Shown: positions 19,777-31,477 of the stretch, piece after piece
Layout: the number at the start of each line of letters is the position of its first letter
Position numbering within the stretch: position 1 is the first letter of the stretch
NCBI GenBank assembly: GCA_907164885.2
Contig: OU015493.1
Location: forward strand, 47,235,723 to 47,299,722
Origin: Dolomedes plantarius
Taxonomy: Eukaryota; Arthropoda; Arachnida; Araneae; Dolomedidae
Reading direction: 5' to 3'
DNA length: 64,000 nucleotides
Translations under genes and position numbers: made by a program
The notes under the pieces: generated by a model
Seen by the model: only the letters and a program-made list of their open reading frames with translations
Database searches by the model: none
What the model was told of the DNA's origin: nothing

Positions 19777-21372
19777 CCGGGTGCGTCATAAATTCGTGAA
19801 AAAATTCATAATAAAAGAAATAATGCTCGGAAAATTTTTCTGTTTCCGCCAATATGATCATAGGGATTTTGGGTTTTTTTTTTCATGTAAAAAAAAAGTA
19901 TCCAAAAGTAACCGAAAGAGGGCGCTCACACGTCTTACTGAGACGTTTTATGCAAATCAGGCTATGAATAAAACACCTGGTTGGAAATGGATCCGTCATT
20001 CGAAGCCGGCAGAATGCTTTCTTAACCAGATCGAGTGTTGGTTGTTAAACATTTTTACAAGAATGGTAAATCCGCAACTGTTGCATTGCGAAAGTTTCGA
20101 ACGGAGAAAGGACTGAAGGCGTGAAAAAGTCCGATTTCATTGAATGGGATACTGAATTTAGTATGACGTTTTGAGGAAGCGGGGAGTTTGGAGGATCATC
20201 CACGAATTGGCAACCCATCCTTGAGCGCGGACCGCGTCCATGTTGTACAAAGTTACCATGGAAAATTTGGCAGCTGAGAAATCAACGGGAAGCTCGTGAA
20301 GCTGGGAGAAGAACGGGGATTACGGAACCGTCGATTCGACTTATTCTGCAAGGAATGTTGAATCTGTATCCGTACAAAATCCATGCGTTTCACCAGTTAT
20401 TACCGGCAGATACAGATGCAAGACAAATCTTTGCTACATGGGCTCTGACACAAATGGAAAGTAACACACAATGGTTGCTAAATGTCATGTGGACGGATGG
20501 AGCTCACTTTTCACTGCATGGTGACGTTAATACGCAAAATAGTCGTATCTGGGCGACTTCAAACCCTCGTGAGTATCTGAACCGGCCACTACATTCTCCT
20601 CGTGTGACTGTTTGGTGCGGTTTCACCGCGTCTTTTATTCTGGGCCCTTTCTCTTTTTAAGAGCCTTGTCCTGTATTCGAGTGGAAAACATGTACAGTCA
20701 CTGCAGCACGATATCTTACGTTTTTGCGTGACCACGTTAAGCCTGCATTGCAGGAAAGACATGCGTTACCTGTTGTCACATTCACGCAAGATGGTGCGCC
20801 ACCCCACATTTTGCGTGATGTCAAGACTATCCGGTTGGAATCTTTAACTGAAGACCGAGTGATAAGTCGAGGTTGTAAGGTTCAGTGGCCCTCACGATCA
20901 CCAGACTTGAACCCGGCAGATTTTTGGTTGCGGGGATACTTAAAGTCTCGTGTATACCGGGGTTCCCCAATCACTTTGGTGGAACTGAAAGATGCCATTC
21001 GACAGACAGTTGCTGCCATCGATCGCGACATGCTACAGTCCGCTGTAATGGGCGTAGCGACGCGCCTCACTTGCCTATTACCTTGTGCTGGTGGTAATGT
21101 TGAACATCTGTTACTTTAAAATAAATGCACAGTCTCATGTTATTGTGATATGTTTGATTTTCTGTTTGTGTTTGCCTGATTTGCATAAAACGTCTCAGTA
21201 TGACGTGTGAGCGCCCTCTTTCGGTTACTTTTGGAAACTTTTTTTTTCTTTTTCACATGGAAAAAAAATTCAAAATCCCTCTGATCATATTGGTGCAAAC
21301 AGAAAAATTTTCTGAGCATTATTTCTTTTATTATGAATTTTTGAAGTTTGCACGAATTTATGAGGCACCCGG
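19777..21372 (+). mobile_element. Mariner-like element with ~200-bp TIRs
   Basis: Left end CCGGGTGCGTCATAAATTCG; the right end inverted reads CCGGGTGCCTCATAAATTCG. Inverted similarity extends about 200 bp to the shared AAAGAGGGCGCTCACACGTC block and TTTATGCAAATCAGGC. TA flanks both ends and (TA)n lies on the left. It encloses a degraded transposase of the DUF4817-HTH group. Confidence 0.9.
20020..21119 (+). pseudogene. Mariner-like transposase, broken
   Basis: The N-terminal HTH is recognisable around 20040-20110 (VVKHFYKNGKSATVALRKF) but is separated from the core by frameshifts and stops. The core (20355-21119) is in one frame: MWTDGAHFSLHGDVNTQNSR (first catalytic Asp, where most relatives have DEAHF and this has DGAHF), VTVWCGFTASFILGPF, TAA at 20658-20660, VTAARYLTFLRDHVKPAL, TQDGAPPHI (second Asp) and WPSRSPDLNPADFWLRGYL (third Asp). 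I count 42 residues between second and third Asp, which fits neither DD34D nor DD34E. The usual Glu next to the first Asp has also changed. Confidence 0.88.
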
Positions 21373-21389
21373 TATATATACATATATAC

Positions 21390-21878
21390 ACACAGTAAAA
21401 CCTCGTCCTTCCGGATCAGATTTGTAGACATTACTTTTATTTAATGTTGAAATTAGATAATATTTTTTTAACTATTATAGCAAGAACGTAACTACAATTA
21501 CGTCAAATATTAACTTTTTTACCATTTTTTACGTCGTGTTTATCCTTTACTGCTTGATTTTTTAAAATTTGAAATAAAAATGATTTTTAGCATGCTATGT
21601 TCAAATATAGCAGTAGAAAAATAAAAATAAAAATTCAAACTTAAATCATAACATAATTACATAACGTTTTATTAGTGTATCAAAATTGATACAATGTGTG
21701 TTTGGGCATTTCTTCTTCTGTATCAAATTTGATACATTGTATAACACAATACATAATAAAATGATCAGTAAAACTTAGTTTATTCTCATTTTATACATGA
21801 AAAGATCTAAAACAATTGTTAGACTTGTTGAAACATAGAAATACATCACATTTTTCACATTTTAGAGATGTTAATTGT
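21390..21878. other. Unassigned stretch with a possible Tigger end
   Basis: CAGTAAAACCTCGTCCTTCC at about 21396 resembles a single Tigger/pogo terminus; I find no partner. Near 21675-21745, TGTATCAAAATTGATACAAT and TGTATCAAATTTGATACATT form short inverted and direct repeats. Confidence 0.4.
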
Positions 21879-21879
21879 C

Positions 21880-23140
21880 ATAGGGACATGACAGTAGTGT
21901 TACGGCCAGGGACAGGAGCATTGAAAAATACAAAATAAAATAAAATAATTGTTAAATGCAATAAAGAAACAGGGCAATAAAAGAGAAGGGAAGAAAGCCA
22001 TAGACCGGAACGAAATTTAGAAATAGTCTTTGTAGCAATAAATAGAAGATAAAAGTTGAAGAGAGTGAGTTGCAAGAAGAGAATAAAAGAAAATTTATGA
22101 TGGCTATAAAACAGCCCACCCTACTTGAAGCCAAAGCATGGGAAAAAGTTAAAATTGAGGGAGAATGTATAAATCCCGCCCTCGACGCGCATTGGTAAAA
22201 GGGGATTGAGGAGAGGCAGCACGGACGAATGGCGATGGCATGATAATTGCCAGATAACCAATGGAAATTATAAGAGGCGGATACATTAGTAAGAAAATAT
22301 ATGAAATAAAAAATAGTGTGAAGGCAGAGAGATAACCTGAGAAGAGAGAGTCAGTCAAAAGTTTGGAGATAGAAGTTGTCGAGAGCCCAGTGTCCCATGC
22401 CGAGTGTCTGCAATAAGCGACGGAGCCGTATTCGAGTGCAGTAAAAGTTTGGAGATAGAAGTTGTCGAGCTCCCAGTGACCCATGCCGAGTGTCTGCAAT
22501 AAGCGACGGAGCCGTATTCGAGTGCAGTAAAAGTTTGGAGATAGAAGTTGTCGAGCGCCCAGTGTCCCATGCCGAGTGTCTGCAATGAACGACGGAGCCG
22601 TATTCCAGACAAGCAGAGGCCCGAATTCCGTTTGATGATAAAGACGACGAATTCATAATTACGAGTGCCAACTGCCCAGAGGGATTCAACCGTCATCTGC
22701 TGAGGTACCGACTTTGCGTTTCCCTTTTATATTGTATCATTGCTTCTCAGTATGTAGTCATAATAATTAAGATAAGAGCGCGATGAGTATAGTTTTTGAA
22801 TATAAGATGTTGAGTAATAGACCGATAATTCGTACCAACAATTTAATATAATGTTTTGCATATATATATGAATTAATTTAGTAGGAGTAAAATTGAAAAT
22901 AATATGTATAGAGGCAGTATGAAATATTGTTATAATAAGTGAATGAATCAAACATAGGTGTCGTAAAGAATTAATTTAGTAGGACTGAAGTTATGAATAA
23001 TGTGTAAATGCCGGAGGAAATATTGAGTAATTTTGGAGTGTATTATTTATGTGTGTTAATATTCAATAAATTGATTTGTCAATATAACCAGAGTTATTTC
23101 CATTATTTGGGAAGCACATCAATGTACTAGCCACAATCAT
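21880..23140 (+). repeat. Possible solo LTR or LTR-like region
   Basis: Begins near TGTCATAGGGACATGACAG / TGTTACGGCCAGG, and ends near an AATAAATTGATTTGTCAATA polyadenylation-type region followed by GAAGCACATC and ACTAGCCACA. The size, TG/CA-type ends and late AATAAA fit a Gypsy-like LTR, but I cannot find a target duplication, primer-binding site or coding domain, so this is tentative. It contains the 86-bp tandem repeat below. Confidence 0.3.
22357..22612 (+). repeat. 86-bp tandem repeat, about three units
   Basis: Units begin AAAAGTTTGGAGATAGAAGT at 22357, 22443 and 22529, a spacing of exactly 86 bases twice. Each contains CCATGCCGAGTGTCTGCAAT and CGACGGAGCCGTATTC. The third unit diverges after 22604. 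Minus-strand ORFs over this region are artefacts of the repeat. Confidence 0.95.
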
Positions 23141-23274
23141 GAACCAATAAGTTACTATATCAAAATCATAATTAATATAATTAATTAATATAAGAATAAT
23201 AAAAATAAACTCTCCTTCCCAATTTCATTTAAAATAATTTAAACAATAACGGTTACTATAATTTTTCACATTTA

Positions 23275-24640
23275 GGATATTTACATCTTTGTCTATTCTC
23301 AGAAAGAATTGGGAAATGTCCAATTCCATCTTTGCGAACATCACTTGGGTATATATGATGTAGTACCTTTCTTGCGTTTATTCTGCAACTGTTCTTCAAT
23401 ATTTAATGATGGTCGTCCTCGTTTGTTTACTTTATTCACTCCCTGCTTACACAAGGCATCTGCTATCTCTGTTTAATTTCCATAAAGGGAATCTTTCTTG
23501 ATTTGCGTCCTTTCCTGGTCCAGACTTTCTTACTCTTAGAAACAAAATCTACGCATTTACTCATATCAAGTAAATGATAAAAGTACCATTCTTTGCTCCT
23601 GATACTGATGTGAGTACGTCCTAGGAAACTATCTAAAAGGTCTGTGGCGAAATGTGTTGACGTCGATTGCAGGACCCCCACCGTGTTCAGAATTTTGATC
23701 AGTTGAAACTGCGACTCCGCCATGTAAACATGGCTCTTAGATTAGTGGCATTTGTAGACCTTTAAGTGTTGTAAATTTGTAAATAAATTCAGTATCGTTT
23801 GTAGATCTCTTGTTAGATTATTCATTTCATCTATTGATGCAACCATTGACCTTAGACTATTTAGATACCCATTCGACTCGAACATTTCGCTATATGGTCA
23901 ACGCCCCCCATGTGTTTATTATACTCATTAATTACAGCAGGGCAGTCAATTGAAATTATTTCCTTTTGTTTTTTATCATAGCGATTTACTGTAGAAACAG
24001 GTCCAACAAACGATGAGGCTAAAGTCACCACTTTGTTATCCTTCCATGCTACAGTTGAAATTTTGACATTATTGACTGTTGCAACAATTTCACAACTGAC
24101 ACCTCTATCCATTTTTTCATATCTTTTTCTTGAGGTAAAATACAGTTTGGTATTCTATTTCGTCTTATAGTTCCTAATGAATGAATTCCTTCTTTGGCTA
24201 GGTAAGATATCAGATCTAATGAAGTGTAATAGTTGTCGAAATACACTCTAAAGTTTTTGTTTCTATCAACTTTTCTACACAGCCTTACAACAACATTCAA
24301 GCTGGGACATAGATCAGGTTTTTGGGTGAACAACATTTTCCTGGCCAGAATAAATTTCAAATGCATATGAATAACCGGATAAACGACATAAAACAAACAG
24401 CTTATATCACCATTTATGGGGTTTAAGGGGAAGATATTGTTTTAGAAAATGTATGGCTTTTGTGGCACAGATTTGTTCATCGACAGAAAGGCAAGATTCT
24501 ATTGGAACAGTATGAAATCTCTCTTGTAGTGTGCTCAAAATTGGTCGGATTTTGTGTAAACGATCATGCTCTGGAGGATTTTTTTGCACGAGCATGTTTT
24601 TAAATTTTCTGTTGAATCGTATAAACTTGACAATTCTATG
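23275..24640 (-). pseudogene. piggyBac-like transposase, truncated and broken
   Basis: On the minus strand from about 24640 downward: FIRFNRKFKN, RLHKIRPILSTLQERF, SVDEQICATKAIHFLKQYLP and KPHKW, then FRVYFDNYYTSLDLISYL (a catalytic Asp), GTIRRNRIPN, WKDNKVVTLASSFVGP (a further catalytic Asp), INEYNKHMGGVDHI, and DLLDSFLGRTHISIRSKEWY. These are the standard order for the DDE_Tnp_1_7 family. A GRPS-containing C-terminal region near 23400 leads to the expected cysteine-rich tail. Frameshifts near 24400, 24100 and 23860 break it. The N-terminal third is missing and I found no TTAA-flanked ends. Confidence 0.9.
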
Positions 24641-24997
24641 TATTAATAAATACTTTAAAAAATTTCTTTTTGCTGAATTATCCCATCAAATTGAAAGAAA
24701 ATGAAGTTAATTGGAAATTAACTTGCGTTTAACTTTTCTTTCCCGCTCCGGCGGATAGATGGCTGCACCAGTCTACAAAACAAAATTAACTGAAAATAAA
24801 TGAACGTTAATTCAATTCTGCTTAAAGATGGCTAAAAGTATAAAAAAATGTATTGTCATCGTGTTTTAAGCTATTCTAAAAGTTTCAAATGTCTAGCTTG
24901 TCGGGAAGTTAGTTAAAAATCGAATGCAAGATTTGTACTAGACAAACACACAAACACACACACAAACAAACAAGAAAGCGAGTTAATAAAAACATTG
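24641..24997. other. Unassigned stretch
   Basis: AT-rich, with a CA/AAAC-rich simple run near 24945-24975. No gene seen. Confidence 0.4.
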
Positions 24998-25441
24998 AAA
25001 AATATTTTTTGTCTGTTTCGTTGCTATCACGTTACGATAAATTTATTTAAAGTACCAGAAACAGAAATCACGTGATCAGCATTTAATAAATTAAATTCAA
25101 AAATTAATCTTTAAAAACTCATCAAAAATCAGAAAAAGGAGGTAAAGATTCGAAATAGATTTCATTTTAAAGGAATTTTTATGTTCTTTCTCGTGGTATA
25201 AATTTTATAACCCTCAAATTATTATTTTAAATGCAAACTTTAAAAAGTTACTAAAACAGCTTAAAAATTTAATTTAAAAAAAATCGAAGAAGAATTTTTC
25301 AAAAATCTTTCTTAGTGCACCCCTACACTATAACAAGAATCGCCATGCAAATTTCCGGCACTTTAGGTCCAGCGGTTTGGTCTGTGCGTTGTATGTCAGT
25401 CAGTGAGTCAGTCAGTTAAGGAACTGTTTTATATATATAGA
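24998..25441 (-). mobile_element. Helitron-like element, 3'-truncated, minus strand
   Basis: Minus-strand 5' end at 25441 reads TCTATATATATAAAACAG, preceded by A. It carries the shared blocks (GACATACAACGCACAGACCA, GGCGATTCTTGTTATAGTG) and breaks off near 24998, after the GATCACGTGATTTCTG region. The hairpin and CTAG end are missing. Confidence 0.85.
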
Positions 25442-25987
25442 TTTGGAGATGAGCCAACTAATGTTAAAACCCTAACTTTACAGTGAAATTTTCTCATTTC
25501 ACACCCTATTTAATTCTAAGTACATCCTGCAGGTATCATTACCGCTCCCTATTGTCTAAATTTTACTCACTCGCGTGGACGGCTTTGTAGAAAGTGAGTG
25601 GCGGTGGTCAACAACTTAATTCAAAGTTTTCATCTTTGCTGCTCAGCATTCCCTGGACAGTAAAATTGGAAATAACACTAGCATGTTTAAGAGCTCCTTT
25701 TTTGAATTTGATCCTGGCTGAGCCATATATATGCATTGCAAGTATTGCTTAACAGGTTTGTTTCAAGAATTGAAGATGAAATTTTTGAGAGAAAATAAGA
25801 ATTAATTAAACAAAAACTTGCTAGCAACGAGGAAAAATTAATAGCATCCTATTTCACAAAATAATATTTTAGGAAAGTCGTGCCTTTAATTAAATTAACT
25901 ACGCGCTAAAAGCATTTACTACACTTTTAACCCTAAACTTTTAAATTTCGATATTTTAAGAGTATAATCGCTTTTAGAAGTTTATTT
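25442..25987. other. Unassigned stretch
   Basis: No recognisable gene, repeat end or RNA. Confidence 0.4.
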
Positions 25988-26035
25988 ACCGTATTTTTCG
26001 GACTATAAGACGGACCGGATTGTAGGACGACCCTC
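25988..26035 (+). repeat. Terminal fragment, TATAAGACG family
   Basis: CCGTATTTTTCGGACTATAAGACGGACC-like sequence (positions 25988-26015), a terminus related to the palindromic repeat at 9716-9792. No inverted partner lies nearby. Confidence 0.5.
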
Positions 26036-26145
26036 AAATTCATGGGAGGATTTTTAGAAAAGAATATTTTGTATTTTGTCAGGTTTATTAAAGATATTTT
26101 CATTTTCCTACTTAATAAAGATAAAATGTGTATGTAATAAATATA

Positions 26146-26479
26146 CAGTCGAACCCCGTTATAGCGAACCCAGTATATAACGAACTCACGGATATAACGA
26201 ACGAAAATTTTGGTCCCGCCGTTTTCTTATTGTGCGTAATTTATTTAGTAATGTGTCACTTTAATGTAATATATTTTAGTCGATTTAATTCATTAAGGAT
26301 CATTTTAAATAGATTTTATCATTTTTTAGGTACATCATTATTGAATATACATTGCGACTAAAGAGTTATACATTTTGTGAAATCTAGCATTTTTCTGAAC
26401 GGTTCGGATATGGCGAACTACCGGATAAAGTGAACAAAAACCTTGGTCCCTTGAAGTTCGTTATAACGGGGTTCCACTG
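26146..26479. mobile_element. pogo/Tigger-type MITE, 334 bp
   Basis: Left end CAGTCGAACCCCGTTATAGC; right end inverted CAGTGGAACCCCGTTATAAC. Flanked by TA (26144-26145, 26480-26481). Subterminal ATAACGAAC units repeat near both ends (CCAGTATATAACGAAC on the left). No coding capacity beyond chance. Confidence 0.92.
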
Positions 26480-27025
26480 TAATAAATAATTTATATATAT
26501 GTGGTAATAATGGCCCACCATTATATATATAATGCGTATTTTAAATTATCCTTGTTCCCTCTCAAAAAAGTGCAGTCCATTTCTTCTAATTGCGACCTAG
26601 GAATTGACCAACTAACCATCCATATTACCCCTTAGTGCACGCGGGTTACAGATATTTTTAAACACTAGGGGGTTCTCCTAGCGTCGCTACGCTCCCTCCT
26701 CTTTTATGGCTAATAGCGAGATACATAGGGGTGATTCTCGGGCAATGTAACAGCTTCCATCCATTTACTGTTGTCACCCTTAATGCGAAGGGCTTTTCAT
26801 CACTGTTGAATTATCAGCTTTAAAATTGAATTAAAAATCGAAAATTTAAGATATAGACTTGAAATGAGGTTTATATGAATAAGAAAGCTTTCTGCTTCCA
26901 GATGATGTAAATATTTTCTTTGTAAGATAAAAACTAGAGGAGCATCGATATTACATCCACGTAGGGAACGATATTTCTTGAAAAACTGTGTTTCATTTTT
27001 TGACGAAAATATTAATCTGTTTTAA
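26480..27025. other. Unassigned stretch
   Basis: AT-rich with a GC-richer patch near 26680 (CTAGCGTCGCTACGCTCC). No gene seen. Confidence 0.4.
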
Positions 27026-29533
27026 GGTAACCAACCACGTTCATATAGCGATTTTCGTGAAAAAAAATCGAAAAAAATTTTATTTGTTTATTTTAAAGAT
27101 CAGATCTTTAGCTTTCGAAAACAGTTTTCAATTTGTTTCGCTCATCGCTTGCTTGCTGTTTGTTTCTTCATTTTTTATAATTATTTTCACGGTTTTTACG
27201 AGTGTATTTTTTTGTAAAATTAATACATTATATAATGCCAAAATATCGTTCTATGCGCACAAATAAGCGCAGATTTTACGGCAATCAGCAAACCTGCAGA
27301 CTTAGATCCTAAGCCTATCAACGATGAAACATTCAGTGCATCAAACACAGCTAGTGCATCAAAGCTATCGATGTCCAGTGATTTATATGATGACCCACAT
27401 GCTGAAGAATTAAGTGGTAACAGAATAATTGACATCGATTCTCTAAGAAATATATTTTCATTAGTTTGTTGTCCTGCATGTTTGTCTAACAGCTTATGCT
27501 TCTCAGAAGAATCAAGATTTGGTTTGTTTTCCTGTTTTACTCTGTGCTGCCAAAAATGTGATTTTGTTGAGAAATTTTCATCTGGAAAAAAATCAAAAAG
27601 ATTATTGAATATTAATTCTAGATTAGTTTTTGGCATGAGAATAATTGGCAAGGGAATTTCAAGTGCTAAAAAGTTATGTGCGACTTTGAATTTGCCACAA
27701 CCACCTCATAACACAGCATATAAACGCCATGAAAAATCACTTCTTCTGTCTGCTACTACTGTAGCTCAAGATAGTATGAATAGGGCTGCTGATGAAGTGA
27801 AGCATATTAAAAATTCTTAGCAAGTTATTACGAAGTGTGGTGTGTCAGTAGATGGCATATGGCAACGACGAGGCTATTTATCTCTAAATGGATGTGTAAC
27901 TGTAATATCCATTGATACGGGAAAAGTTCTGGATGCTGAATTTCTTTCTCAATACTGTGCAGTGTGTTCTAAATTGAGTAAAATGAATAACACTCTAAAT
28001 TGTGCAATAATTAAAGCAGAACATACATGTTCTAACTATAAGGGTTCATCATCAGGTATGGAACCGGTTGGAGTATACCGAATATTTGAGAGATCCATTA
28101 CACGGTATAATCTACAATATATGGAATATTATGGTGATGGGGACTCAAAAAGCTTTCTAAGTGTCAAAAATGTGTATGAAAATGAAGATGTTGAAAAATT
28201 AGAATGTATAGGGCATATACAAAAAAGAGTTGGGAGTCGCCTTCGTAAATTAAAGAACTGAACACCTAGATTAGGTGGTAAAGGCAAACTTACCGATAAA
28301 TTTATTGATAAGCTACAAAACTATTACGGCATTGCCATACGCAGCAATGTGGGCAATTTGAAAATATGCAACAAGTTGTAATAGCTACTCTGTTTCATTG
28401 CAGCTCTAATGCAAATCATCCCATGCATGGCCAGTGATCTTCAGGAATGAGTTGGTGCAAATACCAAAGATCTGTAGCTTCAGGGAAAGTTTATAAAGGA
28501 AAATCAGTTGGATTGCCACAAAACATTTTAAACATTATAAAACCAGTATATATATGGGACTATGTGATGCAAAATTATTGATGAAATGCCTTCACGGAAG
28601 GACTCAAAATGCAAATGCGTCCTTTAACGGCAGTCTATGGGAGTTAGTCCCAAAAAATACTTTTGTTGCACTTGAAACATTGCGTTTTGGGGGGTATGTT
28701 GCTGTGACAAAATTTATTGATGGTTTCACGGGATTACTTTCAATTTTTAACGAATTAAATATTGATCCTGGGTACTTCACTACCAAGGGATATGAAAAAT
28801 TAGATATTACTCGTATAAACGATTCAGTGAGATTCTATACACCTGTTGCAAAATTGCACAGGAAAAAACTTAGAGCTCACAGAAAGAAAAAAAATCACTG
28901 TTAATGAACTGAAGGAAGGTATAAGTTATAAAGCGGGTGAATTTTAGGTAGCTATTCCTTTATTAAGCTAATGAATTCATCCAATAAAGGCTTTAAATTG
29001 AATTTCAGAAAAACTGTGATTTTTGCTTCACCGCCACATATTATCAGTCATAAATGTTATAATAATTATCAGAATTTAATGAAATTTAAACTGTATGTTT
29101 TTAATGGTGTTATGTATGCATTGAACCAAAAGGTTATAAATATATTCATTTAGAGAGGAGTTATTGGCATTTATGTTAGAAACTTTAATTTTTTTTCTTG
29201 AATTTTTGCTCTAAATTACTCGATTGGCTATAACTCATTTATACTTTACAATATTTTCATTCTTCTGGTTCAATGCATATATAATGGATATATGTCTACA
29301 TTTATCCAAGTAAAAGTGATATGTTTTACATATTTTTTTAGTTAGGAGTGTTAGCGTAAAGTCAAAAAATGCTTATTTTTTTCAATTTTTGCCAAATTTT
29401 AACAAAATAATAGATACAATTATTTTAATTTTACTATTTCACAATGTTTTGTAGCCTAATATTGCAAAAACTTTAAGAAATATTTCCTTAAAAACTAATT
29501 TAAAAATTTTGGCTCCGAACGTGGTCGGTTACC
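27026..29533 (+). mobile_element. Mutator-type (MULE) element, ~2.5 kb
   Basis: Short terminal inverted repeats: GGTAACCAACCACGTTC on the left and, inverted, GGTAACCGACCACGTTC on the right (16 of 17 match). They enclose a broken transposase of the Mutator-like transposase domain family. I could not identify a 9-11 bp target duplication at the ends. Confidence 0.8.
27235..28904 (+). pseudogene. Mutator-like transposase, several breaks
   Basis: Resembles the arthropod proteins annotated as Mutator-like transposase domain-containing. It starts at ATG 27235 (MPKYRSMRTNKRRFYGNQQ), shifts frame near 27290 and continues with a C-x2-C pair (CPACLSN, then CCQKC; possible zinc site). TAG at 27818-27820 is followed by GVSVDGIWQRRGYLSLNG (a likely catalytic Asp), HTCSNYKGSSSGMEP, then YYGDGDSKSF (a likely second Asp) and ECIGHIQKRVGSRLRKLKN. 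TGA at 28259-28261 and a shift near 28380-28550 separate the C-terminus (KCLHGRTQNANASFN, TLRFGGYVAVTKF). Domain order is that of the family, and at least four breaks rule out function. Confidence 0.87.
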
Positions 29534-30029
29534 AATCATCAAACAGCAAGATGTTGACACAGTATCCATAGAACAGTCCAATTGATTTTACAAACATCTT
29601 TTATTAACTTCCAATTAATTACTCAGCTCCATTAACTAATTCCCAATACCCCACCCAATTTAAATCTGTTCGCCTACGGCACACGTCCTTTCCATTCCCT
29701 AGTTATCCATGGCTCTGCCGATTTTCTTTGTTTCAACTTTAAGACCGACGCTTAGTGAAGCTCATTACTTATGCGTGATGTCATGTCGGATGATCTTTTT
29801 GCTAAACTAAGCATTTTCTTAGCGCCAACTCCTCAAGGCTAATCCGTCTACTAAAAATTCTCCCATGTGGTTCTGCGGAATTGAATCAAGTCGAACCCAT
29901 TTATTCTATTTTCACTGCAATACCTGATGCCGCTTATTTGAACTACCAAATTTAAATTGTTAATCCTATATTTTACTAACTAATATCCCATTTTAAGGTC
30001 GCGCGATCACCCCTCCCCATATTTTTAGC

Positions 30030-30032
<3 letters not shown>
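29534..30032. other. Unassigned stretch
   Basis: Moderately AT-rich and C-richer on the plus strand than its surroundings; no gene or element end recognised. Confidence 0.4.

Positions 30033-30092
<60 letters not shown>
30033..30092. repeat. (TA)n tract
   Basis: Pure TA run of about 60 bp bordering family B copy 4. Confidence 0.95.
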
Positions 30093-30095
<3 letters not shown>

Positions 30096-30344
30096 CAGAG
30101 TTATTTCACTCTGTGGTAACCTTTCCGTCCTTTGTCAATACTAACCCTTCTCGCCAATTTCTGGCAACCACTTCTATACTCGCCAGTTGACAACCACTTC
30201 TATACTCGCCAGATGAAAGCTGGACGTTGCGCTGTAAGGCCATGTTTTGGCTGCAATAGACAAATTGGTTCATTGTATTCGAATCTTATTATTGTTTCGG
30301 CCACAATGTATTTGTTAACAGGAGATGACCATTCGGGTCATGTC

Positions 30345-30347
<3 letters not shown>
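30093..30347 (-). repeat. Family B repeat, copy 4 (minus strand)
   Basis: Inverted relative to 62845-63150. Read on the minus strand it starts GATGACCCGAATGGTCATCTC-like (30347 downward) and has GGTTGCCAGAAATTGGCGAG and GGAAAGGTTACC near its end. A short internal duplication (CCACTTCTATACTCGCCAG twice, near 30170-30210) distinguishes it. It is bounded on both sides by (TA)n. Confidence 0.7.

Positions 30348-30350
<3 letters not shown>

Positions 30351-30397
<47 letters not shown>
30351..30397. repeat. (TA)n tract
   Basis: TA run of about 45 bp on the other side of family B copy 4. Confidence 0.95.
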
Positions 30398-30398
<1 letters not shown>

Positions 30399-30480
30399 GT
30401 TACCTTTGGACCATATGACGTATCCCTGTTTTAGGTGCATTTTTTATGCAAAAAGGTGTATATTATGATCCGAAAGATGC
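30398..30480. repeat. Degraded TATAAGACGCACC-family palindrome
   Basis: CATATGACGTATCCCTGTTT and, after about 25 bp, AAAAAGGTGTATATTATGAT form an imperfect inverted repeat like that at 9716-9792. Confidence 0.4.
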
Positions 30481-31233
30481 GGCAATTGGAGTCACGAATT
30501 TCTAAAAAAATCTTTATTCTATAAACTTGTAGATGCATTTATACTTGCAGTAAAACTGAAAAATTTTCAAAACATAAGCAAACCGCCCCGGAATTACATG
30601 TATTCCTGACTGCAAGCATTAATACATTAAATTATTTAAGTTAACATACAATGTGAAGCTACAATATATTTCTGGTTCTTTTTAATAAAACGTCAGCAAA
30701 TAAAACTTGAAAGATCATACTTTCCGGTTATGGCATCGCTTTTGTCGATTCAGGCCTCCTGACTTTTTTATTGCGCAATGAGTAACGTGGACCACATGAT
30801 GAGCGGAATATATCACCGGAGGAATATCCCGGACAGATATTTGTAATGGAGAGACGCGGAATCTCGTAACCTTAACGGATATTTGTTGCCGGATGTGACA
30901 TCTGGGTAAACAGGCCGAGAGTTATTGGTCTGTAGAGTAGTTTAAATCACCTACGCCATGCGAGGAGAATGGGAACAGAGGAAAAATATCCTTTTATTTT
31001 CAGCGGTAAAAGGCTGAAACGGACTTACCTCAATTTTGTTCCCGGCGTCTTCATTTTTGGTTTTTAGTCTTATTTTTTTTTTCAAAATCCGAGTTCACGT
31101 GCGAGGAAATAGACTTCGTGGAAATAACTGATACAGGGAAACAATATATTTTATTTTAATGATGATATCTACGTGTTTTACACAATATGAAAGTTTGATT
31201 AAAATAAGGGAGTTGCAAATATGATAAGCTATG

Positions 31234-31234
<1 letters not shown>
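30481..31234. other. Unassigned stretch
   Basis: No recognisable coding motif or repeat end. Confidence 0.4.
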
Positions 31235-31312
<78 letters not shown>

Positions 31313-31318
31313 GTACAT

Positions 31319-31388
<70 letters not shown>
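31235..31388. repeat. Compound microsatellite (TA)n-(AC)n-(TA)n
   Basis: TA run to about 31308, a CCTGTACATACACACACACAC bridge, then TA again to 31388. The ORFs crossing it encode only Ile-Tyr repeats. Confidence 0.97.
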
Positions 31389-31391
<3 letters not shown>

Positions 31392-31477
31392 GGAAGAAAT
31401 TGAAAATATCTTTTTATACCTAACACAAGATACAAAATATTCTTTCCTAAAATTCCTCCCATAAATTTCAAGTGCGT

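Noticed and set aside
22357..22612. CRISPR array
   Set aside because: The units are directly adjacent 86-bp repeats with no unique spacers; the context is eukaryotic.
22149..22696. Minus-strand ORFs of 112-116 codons with repeated SAWDTGRSTTSISKL-type residues
   Set aside because: The protein repeat is produced by the 86-bp DNA tandem repeat and appears in more than one frame; no start context or homology.
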